NCBI GenBank assembly: GCA_029204225.1 | Contig: CM055109.1 | Location: forward strand, 19,421,783 to 19,485,782 | DNA from: Diphasiastrum complanatum | Lineage: Eukaryota > Streptophyta > Lycopodiopsida > Lycopodiales > Lycopodiaceae | Direction of reading: 5' to 3' | Length of the DNA: 64,000 nt | Shown: piece after piece, positions 55,735 through 64,000 of the stretch | Layout: each line of letters begins with the position of its first letter | How positions within the stretch are numbered: position 1 is the stretch's first letter | Translations under genes and position numbers: made by a program | The notes under the pieces: generated by a model | What the model was told of the DNA's origin: nothing | The model's input: only the letters and a program-made list of their open reading frames with translations | Databases searched by the model: none

Positions 55735-57507
55735 AGGTATGAAGACACCAAATTGTTCAAAGATGCTGTGGTTAAATCCAATCCGGTTGCAGATGGATCC
55801 TAAGGGCTAAATCAATGGCCTTTGGGTAGGAAGCTGTTGAAGACATCCTACCAAGCAGTGACGAAACGACCTCAATGGTCAACGAGACAAAGAAGACCTC
55901 CAGACCGCTACTCTGACAATCTTCAATGGAGCGAGGATACGCAGTTTGAATACTGCAGCTTCACAAAAGAGCCAACAATATATCAAGAAGCTACCCAGAG
56001 TCCAGAAGGAGAATTCTGGAAGCAGGCAATGTCAGAGGAGATCGAGTCGATGTGGCGAAACGAGGCATGGACATTAGAGCCACTGCCAAAAAACAGGAAA
56101 ATAGTCTACTACAAGTGGGTATACAATAAAAAGTTAAAATCAGATGGCACCATTGGCCCCTACAAAGCAAGGCTTGTCGCGAAGGGCTACATGCAGAGCT
56201 ATGGTGTTGACTATTTCGACACATATTCGCCCATGGTGAAGATGACAAGCATAAGGCTACTCCTTGCATACACCACACAACACAATTTGGAAATTCACCA
56301 GATTGACTTGAAAACAGTCTTTCTCCACGGAGATCTAGAGGAGGAAATCTTCATGAGGCAGCCTGAAGGCTATGAAGACCCCGACAATCGACAATATGTC
56401 TATCGGTTGCAGAGATGCATCTATGGTCTAAAACAGGCATCACGAGCCTGGTATAAAAAGCTTGATGGTCTTTTGAAGTCTCTAGACTTCAATCCTACTC
56501 AACCAGACTACAATGTCTACATCAAAAGAGTAGGAAAGGATTTTGTGATATTGATCATTTTTGTGGATGATTCACTGATGATAGAAAATTCCTTGATGTT
56601 GTCAAAGACACGAAGAGTCAAATTTTTGAAAGCTACAAAATCACAGATCTTGGAGAAGCAACGAAATGCCTGGGGCTGGAGATCGGGAGAGATCGAACAA
56701 AGGGCGAAATGCACTTGAGTCAGTCAAAATATGCCAGGAAAGTGCTAAGGCAGTACCACATGATGGACTGCAAGGAAAAGGCTACACCAATGATAGTTGG
56801 TGCCAAGCTCACGAAGCAGGATTGCCCAAAAACAGAAGATGGCAGATATACCCTACCAGAACTTAATCGGTAGTCTGATGTACTTGACAATCTGTACCAG
56901 ACCCGATTTGGCTTTATCTGTTTACCCATTAAGCCAATTCTCTTCAAATTTTGGTATGGCACATTGGCAAATGGCCAAACGAATCCTACGGTATCTGAAG
57001 GATACCCAGAATATGGGATTAACCTACAAAACTGAAAACGAAGAAAAAGGATTCGAGCTGCATCAATACATCTATGCAAGCCGGGCAAGCTACAAAGATG
57101 ACATCAAGTCCATTGATGGAGGATGTACAATAGCTCCTTGGTGGCTTAATCCTCTTGCGAAGATGAATATGTCGCAGCTTCAAAGGTCGCGAATGAGGTA
57201 GTGTGGCTGCAGATGATGCTGGAGGCAATCGAGATACCACAAGAAGGGCCAAGCATGATGAAGATGGACTTTCATAGTGCCATCTATATGTCCCAGGATC
57301 CTGTCTTCCATTCAAAGACAAAGCACATACCTCTGAAGTACCATCACATTCGAGATTTGATCTCGAAAGGAGAGCTCCAGGTCCAGTATATTAAATCAAA
57401 AAATATGATTGCAAATCTGCTCACAAAATCGCTTGAGAAGCCACTCTTTGCCAAGCAAAGAAAGACAATTGGATTAAACGTACAAGGCTGCAAGGTTTAA
57501 GAGGGAG
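55735..57507 (+). pseudogene. Copia RT and RNase H, 5'-truncated
   Basis: The frame 55822-56718 starts in the integrase-RT linker (RQRRPPDRYSDNLQWS). It carries NEAWTLEPLPKNRKIVYYKW, ARLVAKGYMQSYGVDYFDTY, IYGLKQASRAWYKKLD and the catalytic IIFVDDSLMIE (FVDD). A frameshift at about 56590 shifts the rest: LIGSLMYLTICTRPDLALS, a damaged first RNase H block (IYASRASYKDD for the usual Asp-rich motif), then YHHIRDLISKGELQV and NLLTKSLEK to TAA 57500. A PPT (AAGAGGGAG) follows. Confidence 0.92.
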
Positions 57508-58411
57508 TGTCAGAGATGGTGAACTCCTGCAACTTTGTCGCAGCACAAACAATAAACGAAGGTCGAACGAGAACAATTCGCGACAGTCAACATCCCTTGA
57601 CTCGAAGCACGAACGATTCGTGAATCATTCATGAATCGTAAACACACCTCCAGGACCGCAAACTGCAAAGGGACGTAAAACAAAAAACTACGAAAGAAAC
57701 GAAAAGAACGAAAGCAAACGGGAGATTATGAAACAAACGAAGAGGAATCTTTTGCGCTGCCAGTTGGCAGCTCAACGGGCTTGGAGTCGTAGACTACACG
57801 CCCAACTGAAACTAGTGGCAACGACGAAGACTAACTAACTAGTTGATTAGCATTAACTAGTCTTGTGATTCTACGTTTAGCTATCTTGTAAAACTCCACA
57901 CTATGGAGGTATAAACAATCCTCTCTGGATCATAAACGAATGTGAAGAAGAAATCTGAATAGAGAGATCTGTAAGAGACAAAGAGAGACGTAGCGAATAG
58001 ATCAGAAAGAAAAATACTAGAAACAATAGAGTTGTGCATGAAAGTCTGCCAACGAGCAGAACACAGCGAAAGAGTAGAGTGTCATTCCGCCAACAAGCGA
58101 GACACTGACAATCTCGCTCTAAAAACTAAACTGATAATACAATCGCTCTATTTTCGTGCTTCTACCTGTCTTGTGCTGTATGTGTCTTGATTGCTAGAAT
58201 AGAATGTGTTCTGTGATGTATAGTCACGTGTCTGGGATCCTGTAAACAGCTTCCGCGCAAAGAGAAAATTCAAAGACACAAAATCGTTTGTGAATATGAA
58301 GAAGAAGACAAAAAAGAAACAGTCTCGCTTCCGCGACAATTTTCAGTCCTACTACTGTATCGATTCTTTTCACATTTGTGAATCTTTCAATTTGAACGTT
58401 CTATTGCTAAC
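57508..58411 (+). repeat. 3' LTR of the copia fragment
   Basis: It begins TGTCAGAGATGG after the purine tract, with a TATA-like GGAGGTATAAAC near 57903. The end is uncertain: TGGCATTTCAGATCC at 58413 resembles a decayed TGGTATCAGAGCC primer site, which would put the LTR end at about 58411. No partner LTR in the window. Confidence 0.65.
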
Positions 58412-58548
58412 TGTGGCATTTCAGATCCATGCAACAAGCTCGCTCCCAGCTTTCGCTCATTCCCACTGATTTACGACAGGCGCATGGGGAGGCGCCTGGA
58501 GGGCGCGAGGAGGCGTGTAGGGAGACATGCAAGGAGGGCACACGGACC

Positions 58549-58603
<55 letters not shown>

Positions 58604-58724
58604 ATGCATGCACACTCATACATATATGCAGACAAAAAATCAATGCATGCACATACACACTCATATAGACACACACAAACACACAAATACACACACACAC
58701 GCACACACACACACACACACACAC
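58412..58724. repeat. GC-rich stretch with CT and CA microsatellites
   Basis: A short GC-rich part (58470-58550) is followed by a pure CT run (58554-58598), then interrupted CA runs (58609-58724). Long open frames here are repeat artefacts. Confidence 0.9.
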
Positions 58725-61174
58725 TTGGGGTCGCTCGCCATCAGCGAGCACACTTTGCTAATTACAAGTTAATATTATTCATTATTCATAAGAATGTTTA
58801 AATAATGGAAGTTTTTTTTCATTAGTGGTCATAATAAAGTTACAACTTTGTTTTTCACAATTGCTCTACTCCATATCCTATTAGATATATTGTTCTTTTC
58901 AAAAAACAAGAAAAATTGTGGCATAATTGGTAATCCAATTATAATATCCCAAATATGTCATACACAAACCCACCTACAATCAATATATGTTAGTCTTCAA
59001 GAGATTGTATATATGGTGGTTATAAATTCGGTGCATAAAGGCCATTTTACATTTGAGTGCCCAACAAGTCCCTCAGCTAGAATGGAGGCCTACGATTGAT
59101 TCATATTATAAAAAAATGGCCACTAGGGGGGTTTTCACATCAGTTGACATTGAGTTGTCACCCTGTGATACATCAGGGGACAAAACTCATTGCCACGCAA
59201 GGGCACAAACTCATCCATGCTCAGTGTACTCAGCACCATGCCTTGCCACGCAACTCACTAACAACTCAACATCAATGCATCTTAATCTAACCAAGAGGTG
59301 AGATGCATGCTCAAATCTCAAATGGGCTTCCATGTCGGAGTGCAATTCTTGAGTTTTTAATGTTAACATCACTTACTATACTATAGAGAGAATGTGGAGC
59401 GAGTGTCACTCTAGACCTCAAGATTAGACTTAAATTGAGTAGATACATTGCCCATTCTTTTTCAAGAATTGATTGATTGTGAGACTTTGGCGGTGGGTGT
59501 GGCCCACTAGATTTATCCCAAAACAGGCTGCGTGTTTCAAGAGGGGGGGTGTCCTAAAGTCAGTCACAAATTCAAGAATAAGGAAAATTATTCGGGGCAC
59601 CCGTTCAGGCGGTGTGGCGGACGTAGCCGGTACCTTTTCCGTGGAAACTTTTCAGAGGAAACCGGCACAGGCGGTGACGCTGCTATGGTGGAAAAGCAGA
59701 GATGCATCGCCGTTTCTCCTTGGCCTCAGTAGAATCTCTTTGCTTCTCCTTCCCTCTTCTTGCTCTTCTGTTCTGTTTCTTAGGCTTGTAATTGCTGTAG
59801 ATCGACCTCGTTGAGGCCCAGGCCGATCTTAAACAAGCGCTGCTGATCGATTTGCTGCATTCTGCTATCCATTTTAGTCGAAGATTTGCAGAATTCAGGC
59901 TTTTGGAATTGCTAGTTTAGTTTAGTTGTAAATCTTGATCTGTGCTTTTCATTAACTTGCTGCTGCACCAAATATATTATAGTCTTGATTTGTTCTTGTT
60001 GTGAACTTGCTACTACAGCGAGCATCATTTGGCGATTTTGGTTCAAATAAAGGAAGTACCGTGACGAACGATGCAACTTGAATTTTAAGTGTAAACGAAG
60101 GACTCAGACGTTGCAGAGATTCAGAGCTTCTGGAACCGATATCTCTACCAGTCTCTAGTTTTCATTTTTCCTCCTAAATTACTTCTGTTCTTGATAAGCA
60201 GTTTGTCGAAGTTTTTAAGCTTCTTCAGTAGCTAGTTGTATTTCTAGGCTCATTGATTGAGGAATTTCAGGTTCTTTTAGGCATACCTGAATTCCTGAAC
60301 CAAGGTCTCTGTTGATATTAGAAGAGTTCTTTGGTTCCAGCAAGAAGCGCAAGCTCTCAAAGCTTTCATTTCTCACGCTATTCTAGTTAGGAGATACGTA
60401 AGCTTCTCACAACAAGGCACGCTCCAAGGAATTTGTGAAAACATTGTACAGTAGACCTTCATTTCTATTCTCTTATGTTATAGAGTCATATTTTCTTTTC
60501 TCGAATAGAATCATTTTTTCACACGTACTTGAACTTTCTTTAGTTCGCAGTGGGAGCCGTGATTTTAAAAGGCCATGCTACTGCAAGAGTCAAAATCATT
60601 TCAGACTCTTTACATACGTTGGATCAACAATCGACGTAATCTAGCCTGTTTTGATTTTGTTACTTTAGACCGATTCTTGTAGATTGTGTACACTAAAGAG
60701 TACGAGACACCTCAATCGTTGCAACTTAAAGTTTCGCTTGCAACTAATAGTTACGCCAGCATTTCTTATTGGTAGTTTTGTATCTAGAATTAGTTTTCTT
60801 TGTATCACCTTATCGATAATTGCCTTGGTAAATTTAAGTTAAAAGGTTAGCTGTGCTCCTTCTGCAGTAGGTCTGCTAAGAAACAATAGTAAAATTCTAT
60901 ATTCAGGAATCGCAAATTTAAAATATAGTCGTAAGATCCCACAAGATATTACATCTTATAGCGCTGTTTTGTACTATTAGCAGCGCTAGATCTGGAGCAA
61001 ATTTTGAGTTACAATAGTCTCAATTCTTGAACGTGGGAAAGGGAAAAACTGGATTCGTGACAGACGTAACGTTTTGCTTGAGTCCTATAGCAAAGCAGTG
61101 ATAGACAATAAACAAGTCTAGCATATACTAACATTTTCGAAACCTGAATTGGTGGCTTTCAATCTCATTGGAAG
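58725..61174 (+). other. Gene-free stretch upstream of the exoribonuclease-like gene
   Basis: No convincing coding exon. A pyrimidine-rich stretch at 59700-59790 (TCTCTTTGCTTCTCCTTCCC) resembles the start of a plant 5' untranslated exon. With the next ATG that fits a protein at 61175, this region probably holds the promoter and a 5' UTR, possibly with an intron. The 113-codon frame at 59473-59814 shows no domain. Confidence 0.4.
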
Positions 61175-63927
61175 ATGGCATCTCGAGCATTTTACTCTTG
61201 GGTGGCGGAAAAGTACCCACTCATTTTAGTGGATGCAGTGTCTGAAGAGCCACAGGGCAATCCTAATGTGACCGATGAGTTGAACAGGCCAAATCCTAAT
61301 GGGCTGGAGTATGACAATCTATACGTTGACATGAAATGGATCATTCGCTCTTGTTTCTGTCCCGAGGCTAAGGTAAGAGCTCTGTCTGTAGCTTGTATCA
61401 ATGTTAAGATGTTTTCTGCTGATTAAGAATCTAATTCATGATATTAAAGTTTCAATCCGAGCATGTAGAAGATTCTACAATATCAAAGGGAGCAAAGGCT
61501 CAACATTACCAATTTATGTACCCAGATATGTCAATTCAACTTACTACTGAATGATAGTAGCAGGTACTAGAGATCCAGAGATCCCATGCTACCCGATTAC
61601 CCCCCTGAAGTTTGAACAGATTATGCCATGCCTGAATTTTGCTTACGGGATAATTCGCTGGCACTACTGCCAGCTATCCCTGACTGTCCTCTGTGAAAAT
61701 TACCTGTACCCACCTTGAACCTCACATGGGGACATACCCAGGTTAACGCTATCACCTATCACATACCACCTCAGTAATAGGGGTTGTCACACCATTCAAA
61801 CACGTAACGTCGTGCTGACTACCATGCACTTGTCCATTTATCTGTTTGGAAGGCATCTTTGTTCAGGATCTACCCAGTAGCTTGCTTGACGAGCCTCAAT
61901 TTGGTCAGTCTGCTCCCTTATCCATTATAGTCTCTCCCTAGTAGTCCTCTGGCAGTTACAACGTGTACAAAGGGTGTCTAATTGGGTTTTCAAGTAAAGC
62001 TTACAGAAATTTAAAGTTGCACTAAATCTCCTCTCTAAAAGTCATTCAATACATCAGCATATTTTGGGCTCAAAGATGGGATATTTTACATATGTATGTG
62101 AGGCCGTTATGTTGTTTTCTCTGATAAATTTTGTTCATGGCAGACTAAATTTTTTTGGTGGATTTGCAGCCAGTTCCAACCACATTTGAAGAGATTTTCC
62201 AGCATATATATGTCTACATTGACCAGCTCTATGCTATTGTCCGGCCTAGAAAACTCCTGTACCTGGCTATTGGTAAGTGAATTAGCAACTTCAAACCTGA
62301 GAAATTTAGACAGCTGACTTTGGCACATAATGTACTCTGTGCCAAATTTGCTGGAGATACCACTGTGTAGAATTGTCGTGTTTAAAATACTCTCTAGTGA
62401 TTTATGTCAGCTCTCGCTCTAGAAAAGGCCTGGAACCTAGGCCAAAAATAACTCAGCTCTTTTGCCAGTTATACAAATGCGTGACTGAATTTTTATCGTA
62501 ACCATTTGATCGATAAATGCTAACATATACATCTTTTACATTGATTACACTTTACAGTGTACACACATTAATCAATAAAGGAGTGATGATAGATTAGCAA
62601 AAGATGATAGACTCAATGGGTCTCCTTGAATCACGATTTGACGATTTTGGTACCAAGATTTGTTTTGAAGTGATTTGGTTGGCTCATCAGAAAGAGCTCT
62701 TTGCTCCAGTTCTGTACCGATTTACCTATGCATCATGTCATCGTCCTTGATGAATTTGGAAGCTTTTGTATAAATGTAGGCTGTAGTTGCTACTACTTTG
62801 TTGTCATTATCACCAGCCATATAGAACTGTGGAAAAATTTCACATACTTCTCAAAAGCTTGACCCGTTTTCTTTTAGTATGAACCAAAACATGTTGGCCT
62901 TAAACTGGTTCAGAACTGGCCGATTCTGAACCGGCTGGAAATACTAATGGCGGAAACATCATTACTGTAGAGATGGTATGTCATATGCTGTACATTTAGA
63001 AACTAAAACAAGTAACAATTTGCAGATGGCGTGTTACCAAGGTCCAAGATGAATCTGCATCGTGCTCGTTGTTTTCAAGCTGCTAAAGCTGCAATATTGG
63101 TGGGCGTTTTGAGTTTAATAGAATAGATTTGGTTCTTAGTGGATGATGTAAGCTGTACTCAAGGTCAAGGTACATCTTCAGGTTTAGCTTGAAGTTGTAA
63201 CAATAGTTATTGTCGCTGATAAGAAATTTTCTTATGAATTGAGCAGTCGTGTTCTGTTTGCCAGACTCTAGTGGATGCCTTCTACTAGCATGATCAATCT
63301 TGTTATGTCTGGTCATAACAGTCATTTTGTTATGTCTGGTCATAACAGTCATCCAAAGAAGAGAAGTTATCCAAAGAGCTTCAGACAATTGGAGAGATGG
63401 CACCGTTGAAGAAAGTCAATGAAGTTTGGGATCCAAATGTCGCTGCACCTGGAACTGAATTCATGGCTAGTCTGACAGTTGCAGTCAAGTATTACATTCG
63501 CCTGCGTATCAATCATGACCCTGGATGGCACAACATTAAAGTAAAATGTTTAGAATAAGCAGTGCAAGAAATCTTCCTGTTTCTTTCTTGGATATTAAAA
63601 ATGTTCTGGATCTGTATTATGTCTGGAACATTTTATTTTGCTTTAGTTGAAATGAAAGATTCTGACCTGCAGTTCAGAGCGAAGCTAACAATTATAAACA
63701 TCAAGTTTATCTGTGTTCTATAGGTCTTAGGGTGCCTGAAGCCGTGCTGGCAGATTAATGTTTTCTGTGGCACCCTGACCTATATATATTCCTTTTTCCT
63801 TTGATAGGTTATATTTTCAGATGCAAGCGTTTCAGGTGATGGGAAACATAAGATCATGTCATACATACGACTTCAAAGAAATCTTCCTGGCTATGACGCT
63901 AACATCCGACATTGCTTATTTGGGCTG
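61175..63927 (+). CDS. XRN/Rat1-like 5'-3' exoribonuclease, N-terminal part, altered active site
   Basis: Five exons are read by homology and GT..AG sites: 61175-61372, 62170-62272, 63026-63099, 63349-63540 and 63808-63927; the gene leaves the window. XRN enzymes digest 5'-monophosphate RNA in nucleus or cytoplasm. Matches are [67 protein letters not shown] and [17 protein letters not shown]. Against the family: LDMNGIIHPCF is [20 protein letters not shown] is [17 protein letters not shown] is SVSGDGKH. So one metal-binding Glu became Asp and another Lys. The frame stays open across all joins. The start ATG is in good context (AAGATGGC) and matches the family N-terminus. Either a pseudoenzyme or a decaying copy; the family call is firm, activity is doubtful. 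Confidence 0.85.
61373..62169 (+). other. Intron 1 of the exoribonuclease-like gene
   Basis: GTAAGA ... TTTGCAG, 797 bp, phase 0, between PEAK and PVPTTFEE. No other gene inside. Confidence 0.8.
62273..63025 (+). other. Intron 2 of the exoribonuclease-like gene
   Basis: GTAAGT ... TTTGCAG, 753 bp, phase 1, splitting the Asp codon of the DGV motif. Near 62925-62954 a short inverted repeat (CTGGTTCAGAA / TTCTGAACCGG, one mismatch) could form a hairpin. Confidence 0.8.
63301..63352 (+). repeat. 27-bp tandem duplication at the exon 4 acceptor
   Basis: TGTTATGTCTGGTCATAACAG occurs at 63301 and again at 63328, each ending in an AG. Each unit contains the inverted repeat TTATG/CATAA. The second AG (63347-63348) is the productive acceptor for exon 4. 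Use of the first would keep the phase but add an in-frame TAA. Confidence 0.85.
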
Positions 63928-64000
63928 GTAGGTGTTACCACATTTGTCAGATTATCCTATTATGCTTTGGGTACTTCCAGTATCACGGATCTATACTTTT

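Noticed and set aside
59473-59814. 113-codon frame upstream of the exoribonuclease-like gene
   Set aside because: No domain; it overlaps another open frame. More likely 5' UTR or promoter DNA.

Overview
The window is nuclear DNA of a land plant. The evidence is the tRNA-iMet primer sites (TGGTATCAGAGC), plant-type Ty3/gypsy and Ty1/copia elements, plant-like short introns in a 5'-3' exoribonuclease-like gene, and two TTTAGGG-type telomere units inside the sequence. Old, decayed, multiply nested retroelements and a LINE with an N-terminal zinc finger fit a large repeat-rich genome such as a fern or lycophyte. That assignment is inference; the sequence does not settle the species. I see no CRISPR array, operon, tRNA or rRNA gene.

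Layout. 0-5.5 kb: LINE endonuclease and copia scraps, an (AT)n tract, a TIR-bounded AT-rich element, a diverged direct repeat pair and CA/CT microsatellites. 5.55-11.83 kb: a structurally complete Ty3/gypsy chromovirus with 358-bp LTRs, GTTTT target duplication, PBS and PPT, but a broken gag-pol ending in a chromodomain. 13.2-15.1 kb: a LINE with a zinc finger and reverse transcriptase, cut off by a second gypsy (15.1-20.0 kb) with three zinc knuckles. 20.05-28.44 kb: a minus-strand copia with both LTRs, its centre replaced by a 5'-truncated plus-strand copia (22.33-25.87 kb). 28.4-37 kb: mostly gene-free, with LTR fragments and low-complexity DNA. 37.3-44.0 kb: a minus-strand copia split by a gypsy element that itself carries a 5'-truncated copia. 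44.16-46.5 kb: a copy of a repeat also present inverted at 34.6-35.5 kb, then an L1-like ORF1 with a microsatellite tail. 49.1-55.7 kb: a gypsy element whose leader holds a 133-bp repeat carrying a primer-site-like motif, split by a copia solo LTR with perfect target duplication. 55.7-58.4 kb: a copia 3' half with its LTR.

The only candidate host gene is at the right end (61.2 kb onward, plus strand, running out of the window): five exons of an XRN/Rat1-type 5'-3' exoribonuclease. Reading frame and splice sites are kept, but several residues normally invariant in the active centre are replaced. It may be a pseudoenzyme or a young pseudogene, and it is the item most worth following up. No autonomous mobile element remains: every coding region of every retroelement carries stops, frameshifts or truncations.
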